DNA of 31,645 bases from Nemertoderma westbladi (Eukaryota > Xenacoelomorpha > Nemertodermatida > Nemertodermatidae), in assembly GCA_032718475.1 (NCBI GenBank), contig JAUCBJ010005247.1, positions 1 through 31,645 on the forward strand. The letters run 5' to 3'. Position 1 is the stretch's first letter. Every line of letters starts with the position of its first letter. This document shows positions 23,837-31,374 of this stretch, one piece after another. The notes under the pieces were generated by a model. That model saw nothing but the letters and a program-made list of their open reading frames with translations. It made no database searches and was not told the origin of the DNA. The translations under genes were made by a program, and so were the position numbers.

Positions 23837-24496
23837 ATGATCTTGGTATCAGGGAGTGATATACTCTACCTTTACAAGCGTTTGTTGATAGGGGGTAGTT
23901 TGATAAGCGGCGACGCGAGTCAACACACGACGGAAGATGGTGGACGTTATATCGAACTGCCAATGTCCGAGGAACAGCCCAAGCGTGAATTGGACTATAG
24001 AAAATTCACCGATTGCTATACGCATCGTAATGGTACGTATATGGACTTCTTAACTACTGGTCATCCTATCGATTTGCACGATACGGACGATGTTGATACC
24101 GAAAGGGAGATGATTTTGTTTAAATATCATGCCCAGCAGAGTCGGAATGACAAACTGAGAATTGAACATGAAAATTCTATTCGAAACCGACTCGAACGAG
24201 AAGATGTTGAAGAACCGGACAAGCGTAGTGACTTTTACGAATATTTAGAGTTCCTGAGAGAAACTTATCTCAATGTAGCTAGTCAACAAAATCTAGAAAC
24301 TCGATATCCACAAGGTATACATCATAACCCTATGGTAGAACTCAAACGACTCTATTTTACTATGATGTATCTTACCGCCAATCAACCACTACCTGTTGTA
24401 CCAGATAGCTTCGAACAGATGGAGGAATATTGTAAAACTATGGAGAAAGATCCTTGCTATTATCTATCGCTATTGTATGCCATGAACAATAAGTAG
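23837..24496 (+). CDS. Unknown duplicated gene, copy 2 (219 aa)
   Basis: An intact 219-codon frame, nearly identical over its first 165 residues to the opening frame of copy 1. The chosen ATG gives the longest frame, but an internal ATG (MSEEQPKRELDY, near residue 43) may be the real start, since the first 42 residues look less protein-like. The body is acidic and helical, with DDVDTEREM near 84-92, NSIRNRLERED near 112-122, and FTMMYLTANQPLP near 172-184. It stays in frame where copy 1 has a stop and a frameshift, but about 205 codons in it jumps through a 13 bp novel stretch into sequence that lies 3' of the gene in copy 1, ending CYYLSLLYAMNNK. It therefore looks like a truncated derivative of the longer gene. 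Function unknown; no signal peptide, membrane segment or known motif is seen. Confidence 0.5.
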   Translation: MILVSGSDILYLYKRLLIGGSLISGDASQHTTEDGGRYIELPMSEEQPKRELDYRKFTDCYTHRNGTYMDFLTTGHPIDLHDTDDVDTEREMILFKYHAQQSRNDKLRIEHENSIRNRLEREDVEEPDKRSDFYEYLEFLRETYLNVASQQNLETRYPQGIHHNPMVELKRLYFTMMYLTANQPLPVVPDSFEQMEEYCKTMEKDPCYYLSLLYAMNNK

Positions 24497-25276
24497 TTGT
24501 TTGAAGCTGGTTGTATGTAATGGCAAAAATTTGTGTTAGGGAATTAATTAAAAAAGTTTATTGATATAGAATGTATTCTGGTATTGAAGGTATTTATTAA
24601 AAAGTTTTCAACTATTTTACATTAATTTTCAAATGGGAGCGACCAAGCTTGAAAATATATTGTTCATTCGCCGCGATTTTGACGCCCCCTGACGCCAACA
24701 GGGGGTCCCTGGCCACTGACGCCACCACCCTACGCCACTGCCCCTGACCACATCTGGGTCGCGCTGGAACACCATGGCAATGAAGCAAATTAGCCGCTCA
24801 GAAGGGTGTGTTCCATTGGTCAACCAGTTGATCTCCAATGTAAGCTGGTCAGTGACCTTCCTTCCTACATTACCCCTCAGGAGGATATACCTCCGACTTC
24901 ACAACGCGATGAGGTGGGAATGGTATCTCTCCCAGGTTGGGCCAAAAGATGATAACCCAGGGGAATTGAGCCACTCCCCACCATAAGCAGTCTCCAAAAT
25001 ATCAGTGGTCGGTGAAGTTGTCACACTGTGCCTACTTGTCATTCCGGGGATGATTAGAGAAGGGTTCTGTGCCAGAATCGTTCTTTGTGGGTTTAAATCA
25101 TTGTGGGAGTTCCTACAGCATGTCGTCACCATAGTGGTGCAACTAGTGCAGGCTTTCTTGGTCCATGTACCTGTACATACATCAACACTGTCTTGTCGCC
25201 CATTCCTTGTTGAGGCAGGCGCAGCATAGCTGGGAATCCTGCGACATCACTGAGCATACAACTTGGTGGATGCCCA
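24497..25276. other. 3' block of the duplication (copy 2), non-coding
   Basis: Matches the corresponding part of 22745-23593 with scattered substitutions. No gene is supported. It leads into the G-rich minisatellite. Confidence 0.6.
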
Positions 25277-25800
25277 ACCCATACAGTGGGACACCCGACA
25301 TGGATTGGGGGCACCCTACATGGACTGGGGAGGACCCGACATAAACTAATAGATCCCAACATGGAGTGGGGGACACCAGTCTCAGATTGGGGTAACCAGA
25401 CATGGATTGGGAGGGGGGGGGGGGGGGGGGGGGGTACCAAACACAGACTGGGGGACACCCGATACGGATTGTGTGAGACTCGACCCAGACTGAGAGACAA
25501 CCAAGAAGATGGGGGGGGGGGGAACCTGAAACAGACAGGGGGGCACCCATCATGGTCTGAGTGATACCAACATAGACTGGGAGACACCAGACACAAACAG
25601 AGGGACACACCAAACACAGATTGGGGGACCTCGACATTGATGGGGGGGGGGGGGGGGTATGCAACACACTGGGCACCCGGCACAGACTGGGGGGCACTCA
25701 AAGTGGACTGAGAAACACCCAACATAGATTGAGGGATACCCGACACAGATTGGAGGACACCAAACACACGAACCCGACATAGACTGGGGGCGCCCTACAC
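25277..25800. repeat. G-rich minisatellite, about 21-22 bp units
   Basis: Imperfect tandem units of the form ACACCCGACATGGATTGGGG, with variable G-run length. Three runs have expanded: 22 G at 25413-25434, 12 G at 25511-25522, and 16 G at 25642-25657. Copy 1 of the upstream duplication carries only the first unit, at about 23565-23593. The plus strand has many G-tracts and could form G-quadruplexes. The long open frames on both strands here are repeat artefacts. Confidence 0.93.
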
Positions 25801-25820
25801 TGACACGTTTATTTCTGGAT

Positions 25821-26231
25821 CTAACTTGGTACCTGGACCCTGTCCCTTTTCGTTGTTGTAGCTTGATTCATCCATGGTGAGTTTGTTAACATGTAATCCA
25901 GTATGCAATAGCCCATAAACCCGCTGTAGCCGGGGGGCATCACAATGGGAATGGATTCTGCGGCAGTGTGAAACGGGGTCGCTGTCCTATTGAGTAGCGG
26001 AAATGATGAGCAGGGAGATGCAGCCAGGGTAACATCGTGGTCTATCAGAGTCTTGTCGCCATCGTCTCCTGTCGATGATGTGGCAACCTGTTGGGATGCA
26101 CTGCTTTCAGAAAGGGATATGTACCAGAAATGAAAGGCTGCAAACTGACAGCTCCTAACGCAAAACAACAATACCCATTCGCCATTGGAGAACAGGAAGC
26201 GCTTGGGAATCCTGACCTTGCACACGAACAA
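25821..26231 (-). CDS. Hypothetical open frame
   Basis: A 136-codon minus-strand frame ending at a TAG just beyond the minisatellite. The middle is Ser/Thr/Asp-rich (SASQQVATSSTGDDGDKT) and the end contains PPGYSGFMGYCILDYML. Base composition is balanced, unlike the flanking repeats. Its start codon is not convincing. It lies downstream, in the same orientation, of the candidate exons at 26572-31604 and could be a later exon, but the strong acceptor-like sites near 26338 and 26378 do not lead into this frame in a compatible phase. I do not recognise it; it may be non-coding. Confidence 0.2.
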   Translation of the reverse strand: MFVCKVRIPKRFLFSNGEWVLLFCVRSCQFAAFHFWYISLSESSASQQVATSSTGDDGDKTLIDHDVTLAASPCSSFPLLNRTATPFHTAAESIPIVMPPGYSGFMGYCILDYMLTNSPWMNQATTTKRDRVQVPS

Positions 26232-26571
26232 TGAACGCAGTGACCAGATCTAGGATTGCAACCACAGCAAGCAGGCATCACAACAGACGGAAACTCCAAG
26301 AGGGACAGGATAGCAGGATCGAACAAACTTGCTATAAAACCAGACACGGCAGAATTGCATTAGGTAACATCAGGCAATTTAGAACCCCTAAAGCAGAAAC
26401 CAAAGATGTTGATTAAACTTTGGTAGTCTCTGTCAAATTGATAATCTGGTAGTAAGTAAAGGGATAATTAACTAAGATAATCAAAATTAGTTCAATTAAG
26501 AAAAAAAATTGGACAAATACACAAATACAAATAGTCTTACTATTTCGGTATAAGTAATTATAATAACTCAC

Positions 26572-27062
26572 TGTTAAATGGTTTGATTCCTCTGTTTGTT
26601 TGAGGAACCGCGACGGCTTTGATTCCTCGGGTTGTTTGAGGAACCGCGACGGCTTTGATTCCTCGGGTTGTTTGAGGAACCGCGACGGGTTTGATTCCTC
26701 GGGTTGTTCGAGGAACCGCGACGGGTTTGATTCCTCGGGTTGTTTGAGGAACCGCGGTGGGTTGGATTCCTCGGGTTGTTCGAGGAAACGCGACGGGTTT
26801 GATTCCTCGGCTTGTTCGAGGAACCGCGACGGGTTTGATTCCTCGGGTTGATTGAGGAACCGCGGCGGGTTGGATTCCTGGGGTTGTTTGAGGAACCGCG
26901 GTGGGTTGGATTCATCGGGTTGTTTGAGGAACCGCGGTGGAACCTGATAATAATCCTTCTTGTTTTTCTCACCAGATTTGAATGGTTCTTTGGTGTCTCG
27001 TGTTGCCCTGATAACTGGCGACTGTTTCAAGTCGGGTGTGCTCCGTTTACTAGGCGAATTAC
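26572..27062 (-). CDS. Candidate exon encoding 12-residue tandem repeats
   Basis: On the minus strand an exon may start at 27062 after GTTCCAG and end at 26572 before GTGAGT, a consensus donor. It is open throughout: two leading bases, then 163 codons, ending in phase 0. It begins with a basic, polar stretch (PSKRSTPDLKQSP) and continues with about ten copies of a 12-residue unit, RFLKQPEESNPS, with conservative changes (N/K, S/P, K/E). The 36 bp unit preserves the frame. The open frame continues to 26413 past the donor, but that tail is AT-derived hydrophobic sequence, which fits an intron. The exon could join 29216-29434 upstream, whose end phase is compatible. Function unknown; probably a disordered repeat protein or Gag-like spacer. 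Confidence 0.4.
26582..26942. repeat. 36 bp minisatellite, about 10 copies
   Basis: Units of the form GGTTTGATTCCTCGGGTTG followed by TTTGAGGAACCGCGACG recur at 36 bp. The unit contains the inverted pair GATTCCTC and GAGGAAC. The differences between units are mostly compatible with the minus-strand frame. Confidence 0.95.
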
Positions 27063-27139
27063 CTGGAACAATTACATTAACTAATAAAGTAATAAACACA
27101 ACAATTTAGTAAGATTTAGTAAGTAAACACCTGGTTACT

Positions 27140-28070
27140 GTAATGGATTCCTATGGAGAATAATCCGTACGTGATTTTAGAGATTAGGCATTGCGGACCA
27201 GTAAGAAGTGCACAGCACACATGCAGACTGAAGACAGGTAGACCTACTTAAAAGCGATATGATTTAAAGAGTGCAGCTGCCACTACCTCATGGCAAATAA
27301 ACATTGTAGGTCCAGGATGAGTGACAGATGATGTCCTTCAGCCCCGGGATGCGCCACAGCGCATCCCGCGCCGGGCGGCCAGTGTCAGTTTAGTACAATA
27401 AGTACTAACTGACACTGGCCGCCCGGTTGGACTTAGATTAATTACTGGCACCCCGTCGCACTCGCTGACACGTGGTTTGACTAACTGCCACTAGGTTGGA
27501 CTTGTTGGCACTTGGCTGCATATGGTTAGGTTAACTATATAATGGCCCCGAAACAGCGAAAGTAAAGGTATATTATATGTTAATAAAAATTCACAAAGAA
27601 GGACAGACTACAGGACTGACGACTGCAGGACTGACTACGACAGTTTTCAATATCTGTGCGATTGTTTATTCCCTTAGCATTCCCATTGCTGCTTCTATCA
27701 GTCTATACTATGTTAGTTCCATATACTGCAGCAACCAACAACATTCTATAGCCAGGTTGGTGGAAAAACAGTTCAAAAATAAATCACGGTTGGTTAGATT
27801 TCCAAGCGGCGTCAAGAACAGTTAACTGGTTAATAGGTACTGCACTGCTGGCGCATCCCGGGGCTGGCAGACACCGGTTGTCACTCTCCTGGACCTGTCC
27901 CTGCATTGTTTATTTGACATAGGTAGCGGCAGCCTCACTCTTTAAATCACTTAGCTTTAAGTAGGCCTACCTGTCTGAAGTCTGCATGTGTGCAGATAGC
28001 ACTTCTTACTGTTCCGCAATGCCTAAACTTTAAAATCACATACAGATTATTCTCCATAGGAATCCATTAC
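27140..28070. mobile_element. Foldback-type element with ~215 bp inverted repeats
   Basis: The segment 27140-27354 is, as reverse complement, clearly similar to 27850-28070: shared blocks include GGCGCATCCCGGGGCTG, GTTTATTTG, CTCTTTAAATCA, TACCTGTCT, GCAATGCCTAA and ATTCTCCATAGGAATCCATTAC. The arms have diverged by substitutions and small indels, but the order is complete. The 495 bp centre holds strong hairpins and an 82-codon frame with no recognised motif. Long inverted ends with no transposase suggest a non-autonomous foldback or long-TIR element. No target-site duplication is evident. Confidence 0.8.
27346..27426. repeat. Two adjacent hairpins inside the foldback element
   Basis: GGGATGCGC (27346-27354) pairs with GCGCATCCC (27359-27367). 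Then 27371-27396 pairs with 27402-27426 (CCGGGCGGCC...AGTAC and its complement) with a single bulged base and a 5-base loop. Both stems are GC-rich. Confidence 0.9.
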
Positions 28071-28288
28071 ATACGCACATACGCGTATGTACATATGGAT
28101 ACGGTGAAAAGTTATACCCTCTTCAGTCTGCATGTGTGCTGTCGCTGTGCACTTATTACTGGTCCGCAATGCCTAATCTCTAAAAGCACATACGGATTAT
28201 TCTCCATAGGAATCCATTACATACGCGTATGTACATATGGATACGGCAAATGCATACGGATACGGATAGGGCGAAAAGTTATACCCTC
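27973..28288. repeat. Tandem direct repeat of the right arm end
   Basis: The distal part of the right arm and its flank, ending GAAAAGTTATACCCTC at 28119, recur at 28120-28288 with the same ending. The second copy resembles the left arm (CTGGTCCGCAATGCCTAA) more than the adjacent right arm, which suggests a separate insertion or conversion event. Confidence 0.8.
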
Positions 28289-28762
28289 GTTGCGGTAACT
28301 GATTGTCTATATGTCAACTGTGAATTCAACAGGAAATTACAGTAATTTTTTAACATTGTTTAAATGGGCTGCAGTAAACCGCGTGGTCTACCACACAACT
28401 CTGTTGGGTCGTTCACAGTCAGCGGTGATCGGGGTGTGATTGGATGTGAACGGGGCTTAAGGATGCTTGTAAAATCACAGCTTCAATAGAAACGTCTCTG
28501 TAAAGGATTTCAACTTGCGTAACTCTTTTTTCACTTGATTATTGCTCTTCAGTGGTTGTGATGGGATTTTTGCACAACCTATCACTGCTAGAACTTTTCC
28601 AAGTAAAAACCTTTCCGGGATCTGAAGCGTGGTATTCTATACAGTCTTAAAGTCGCCACTAGAATAGGTCTTCGCCGCCGAGGATAAATGCCATCATGCT
28701 TGTCCCACATTTGATATCTTGCTGGTTGATATCTTCATTGTGCATCTCTGCAGAGTACAACC
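28289..28762. other. No recognisable feature
   Basis: Unique sequence of mixed composition. On the minus strand just past the exonuclease fragment, another frame reads GLYSAEMHNEDINQQD (about 28714-28761), which might be further decayed coding sequence. Otherwise nothing is supported. Confidence 0.4.
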
Positions 28763-29099
28763 CTAATATAATGCCAAAATATGCTGACAGTCTAAAACTG
28801 GTGTCATGGCAGTGTCATATCCACGCAAGAAATCACGCATAATATCTTCTCCAACTCCCGACCCTGTCTTCAGAATCTTTGCGTTATAAAGGATCCGAAT
28901 TACAGTGCTTGGAAGGTGGTTGCCACGGATTTAATTCGTATACGTTTTCAAGAAATCAAAGATAAACATCCTTCCGGTAACCGGATAACTTATCTGTACC
29001 AGTGCAGCCTCCTTCTCATGGGGATCCTTGGGCAGACTTATCTTATCAGCATTAACATATTGCTGTTCATCTGCTTGTGGAGGTCCATAGATTAACTCA
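28763..29099 (-). pseudogene. DnaQ-like 3'-5' exonuclease domain fragment
   Basis: One minus-strand frame from 29099 to the stop at 28763 reads as the central part of a WRN/EXD2-type 3'-5' exonuclease, broken by a single in-frame TAA at 28931-28933. The first part has EAALVQISYPVTGRMFIFDF, matching the conserved 'ALLQL...' strand after motif Exo I. After the stop comes AKILKTGSGVGEDIMRDF (about 28835-28884), which corresponds to the 'LKVGVGIEGD...L' motif Exo II, followed by VLDCQHILALY. Exo I (DxE) should lie upstream but is replaced by a 21 bp tandem repeat; Exo III (Y...D) is not found downstream. It therefore lacks two of three catalytic motifs and is non-functional as it stands. It may be a processed fragment or a decayed exon of a local minus-strand gene. 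Confidence 0.6.
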
Positions 29100-29195
29100 G
29101 TTGTCCAATAGATTAACTAACTTACCCAATAGATTAACTAAGTTGTCCAATAGATTAACTCAGTTATCCAATAGATTAACTCAGTTATCCAATGG
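29085..29195. repeat. 21 bp tandem repeat, about 5 copies
   Basis: Units of the form CCAATAGATTAACTCAGTTAT recur exactly every 21 bp from 29105 to 29188, with partial units at both ends. In the minus-strand frame of the adjacent exonuclease fragment the unit reads ELIYWTT, and that fragment begins ELIYG, so the repeat looks like an expansion of its edge. Confidence 0.93.
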
Positions 29196-29215
29196 ATTAC
29201 ATCGACTTCACTAAC

Positions 29216-29434
29216 CCCGCTGGAATGAGGTCGCCTGCAGATTCTTCCCTTGTTGTTGTTGTTGCTGTTTAGAACTGTTTTTTTGGGGCGACATTTTATC
29301 GTTACCATAGTTACCGTTATCCCCTCTCACTGCTCGGTTAACTCCTCGTCTTGTTCGGTTGCCAGGTTGGATTTCGTTGTCCCGATAACTACCCGGTTGT
29401 CCATCAATGCCATTGCAGCTATTCGCCAACCATT
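29216..29434 (-). CDS. Candidate exon, N/G/R-rich with poly-Q
   Basis: On the minus strand an acceptor (CTTATTGTACAG) ends at 29435 and the exon starts with AA then TGG. It stays open to G|GTTAGT at 29216, a weaker donor; without splicing the frame stops at 29211. The peptide is polar and low-complexity: an R/G/N/D-rich part (GNRTRRGVNRAVRGDNGNYG) followed by KMSPQKNSSK and a run of six Q. The composition closely resembles the candidate exon at 31375-31604, and the phases agree: that exon ends with one base (G) and this one begins with two. The intron between them would hold the 24 bp arrays and the Ty3 relic. No domain is recognised; a disordered linker of a host protein or a Gag-like protein is possible. 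Confidence 0.45.
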
Positions 29435-29449
29435 CTGTACAATAAGATC

Positions 29450-29850
29450 GTTAAACAGTTAGTTAGGTATTCCGTTAAACAGTTAGTTAGGCATTCGGAT
29501 AAACAGTTAGTTAGGCATTCCGATAAACAGTTAGTTAGGCATTCCGATAAACAGTTAGTTAGGTATTCCGTTAAACAGTTAGTTAGGCATTCCGTTAAAC
29601 AGTTAGTTAGGTATTCCGTTAAACAGTTAGTTAGGCATTCCGTTAAACAGTACATTTAGTTAGGCATTCCGTTAAACAGTTAGTTAGGCATTCCGTTAAA
29701 CAGTTAGTTAGGCATTCCGTTAAACAGTTAGTTAGGCATTCCGTTAAACAGTTAGTTAGGCATTCCGATAAACAGTTAGTTAGGCATTCCGTTAAACAGT
29801 TAGTTAGGCATTCCATGAAACAGTTAGTTAGGCATTCCGTTAAACAGTTA
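29450..29850. repeat. 24 bp tandem array, left copy
   Basis: About 16 units of the form AACAGTTAGTTAGGCATTCC plus GTTA. Variants include GATAA for GTTAA, GGTATT for GGCATT, one irregular unit with CAGTACATTTAG at 29648-29659, and CCATGAAACAG at 29813. Because 24 is divisible by three, both strands stay open and give 8-residue periodic frames, which are not genes. Confidence 0.97.
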
Positions 29851-29990
29851 AACTACACCACCACCAAACACAGTAAATATATCAGCCAAATACAGCAGTA
29901 AATAGACTTACAACTGTACCTACAGTAGACCGATATATTTAAATTGATTGTTTTTATGTTTATATATTATTATATAGGATATTATATTGG
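29851..29990. other. AT-rich spacer before the Ty3 relic
   Basis: Short AT-rich stretch between the left array and the gag-like frame. It might include remnants of a 5' LTR or leader, but no boundary can be set. Confidence 0.3.
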
Positions 29991-30209
29991 ATGTCGACAT
30001 TGATCACCGTTGGAATTCAAAACGACGAAATCAGACAGGATCTCCTGGCGAAATCACCGCCTTTAAACCATGAGGCGACTATTAAATTTTGTCGGACCGA
30101 AGAAGCGGCGCGAATACACAAGGACAAAGTTAAGAAAGTCCTAGCCCACGGTCCTTACAAGAACACTAGTTTGGCGGGAGCGACTTCAAAGTCAGGATCC
30201 CGTTTCTAA
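29991..30209 (+). pseudogene. Ty3/gypsy gag fragment
   Basis: The frame reads like the capsid C-terminal region of a Ty3/gypsy Gag: ITVGIQNDEIRQDLLAKS near residues 5-22, followed by ATIKFCRTEEAARIH near 29-43 (the usual 'GI.d..lr..LL...L....ai..cr..E' pattern). Intact Gag continues through a CCHC zinc knuckle; here the frame runs only to about 30170 before passing, out of frame, into an integrase tail. The open frame extends upstream of the ATG without a convincing start. It is a deletion relic and cannot form capsids by itself. Confidence 0.65.
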
Positions 30210-30210
30210 G

Positions 30211-30468
30211 AGATGGACAAGGAAGGGGATTATTTTTGAAAGGGGAAAGATGAGTAGAGATTACCACGTGAAATTACCATCCGGGAAAGTCTTATGGCGT
30301 AATCGTCGCTTCCTGCGACCATATCCAAGCTCCAGTGATTCCATAGAGACAAAGGATGAAACTCCTACGGAAACACCCAAATCAGCCTTGAGACGAGGAA
30401 CTCGAACACGTACTAAAACCGTTAGATTCCAATCTGATAAGGACCAATCGATCTTAATGGGGGGATGA
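30211..30468 (+). pseudogene. Ty3/gypsy pol, C-terminal (post-integrase) fragment
   Basis: Starting at 30211, with the frame open before the ATG at 30250, the sequence reads KRWTRKGIIFERG, then SRDYHVKLPSGKVLWRNRRF. This is the small SH3-like C-terminal domain that ends Ty3/gypsy integrases ('KRW...G.I.E......Y.V.L.sG....RNRR.LR'). A basic tail (RRGTRTRTKTVRF) follows, then the stop. Protease, RT, RNase H and the integrase core are missing. The previous gag fragment lies only a few dozen bases upstream in another frame, so the two parts were brought together by an internal deletion near 30170-30190. Confidence 0.8.
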
Positions 30469-30720
30469 TGGAATTAGGTGATAAGGAGGAGACTCACCAA
30501 TTCAGATGGCTCGCCCCTGGAGGTTGGGCCTAGGACTGTATTAGGCTTAGGGCATAGCGAGATACTGGTGTTGGGGTATTTGAGTGCAGTAGTGCTTCGG
30601 CAGTACAGTAGTATATGTACTCTTATATATCTTATGAACTGAGTTCAAATATAATACCGATATGCAAGATCTTAAACCAGACAATCATTTCAACACCTAC
30701 ACCAATAACGTTGCCAGGCA
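30455..30720 (+). mobile_element. Possible polypurine tract and 3' LTR start of the Ty3 relic
   Basis: GGGGGGATGATGG immediately follows the pol stop region, the usual place for a polypurine tract and LTR start. The LTR end is not defined and no second LTR is visible. Confidence 0.35.
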
Positions 30721-30769
30721 ACACTATTTACAGAATTCATAAATGTTGTATGGCAGCGCTTGTACCACA

Positions 30770-31010
30770 GTACTACACCGGTTGCCAGCTTTCTGGCAAC
30801 CCCGCGCCATCATCCGGCCCCCGAGCGCTCCTCCACTTGGTGCGGGAGCCCCGCAGACAGTGGGTGGCCCCTCTAATAATGGCCAACTGAACCCGCGTAC
30901 GGATCCAGCCCACTGTGACGCTATAGGGCCGCCCCCACGATCGGTGCAGCCGGTCTGCCACCACACGGAGAAGATGGTTCGCTTGCGGCGCGAGAACTCC
31001 GTCGCATGAG
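30770..31010. other. GC-rich island, possibly coding
   Basis: A sharply GC-rich stretch compared with its surroundings, open in several frames. The plus frame 30743-31009 is Pro/Gly/Arg-rich (RPPSAPPLGAGAPQTVGG) and ends at TGA just before the right 24 bp array. It resembles the linker of a Gag-like protein but no domain is recognised. It may be inserted foreign sequence. Confidence 0.25.
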
Positions 31011-31034
31011 GCGACGAACAGTTAAACACAGCAA

Positions 31035-31352
31035 CCGATAAACAGTTAGTTAGGCATTCCGATAAACAGTTAGTTAGGTATTCCGTTAAACAGTTAGTTA
31101 GGCATTCCGTTAAACAGTTAGTTAGGTTATTCCGTTAAACAGTTAGTTAGGCATTCCGTTAAACAGTACATTTAGTTAGGCATTCCGTTAAACAGTTAGT
31201 TAGGCATTCCGTTAAACAGTTAGTTAGGCATTCCGTTAAACAGTTAGTTAGGCATTCCGTTAAACAGTTAGTTAGGCATTCCGATAAACAGTTAGTTAGG
31301 CATTCCGTTAAACAGTTAGTTAGGCATTCCATGAAACAGTTAGTTAGGCACT
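31035..31352. repeat. 24 bp tandem array, right copy
   Basis: About 13 units with the same order of variants as the left array. The irregular CAGTACATTTAG unit and the CCATGAAACAG unit both occur at a constant offset of 1516 from the left array, so this is a duplicated block and not an independent expansion. One extra T near 31129 shifts the offset to 1515 upstream. Confidence 0.95.
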
Positions 31353-31374
31353 CCATTGCTCCTTTATAACTTAC

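Larger units (their letters stand above)
23600..25310. repeat. Segmental duplication, copy 2 (short)
   Basis: Direct tandem copy of the preceding block, lacking its 1.79 kb central part. The copies remain very similar in both coding and non-coding parts, so the duplication is recent compared with the other repeats here. Its right end passes into the expanded G-rich minisatellite. Confidence 0.93.

Noticed and set aside
25126-25780. Several overlapping open frames on both strands rich in Pro/Cys or Gly
   Set aside because: They are translations of the G-rich minisatellite and its G-runs; frame length depends on homopolymer length.
27577-27825. 82-codon frame in the centre of the foldback element as a transposase
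   Set aside because: Too short, with no catalytic or DNA-binding motif; its hydrophobic middle looks incidental.
19254-27969. The palindrome TAGGCCTA at 19254, 19525 and 27962 as a regulatory motif or species marker
   Set aside because: Three occurrences are too few, and one lies inside a transposon arm.
29351-29659. Frames with 8-residue repeats (VRHSVKQL and LTNCLTEC types)
   Set aside because: The 24 bp unit is a multiple of three and lacks stops on both strands, so periodic frames are automatic.
29450-31352. The two 24 bp arrays as a pair of LTRs
   Set aside because: Only the arrays are shared; sequence before and after them differs, and the Ty3 integrase tail is followed by other sequence before the right array.
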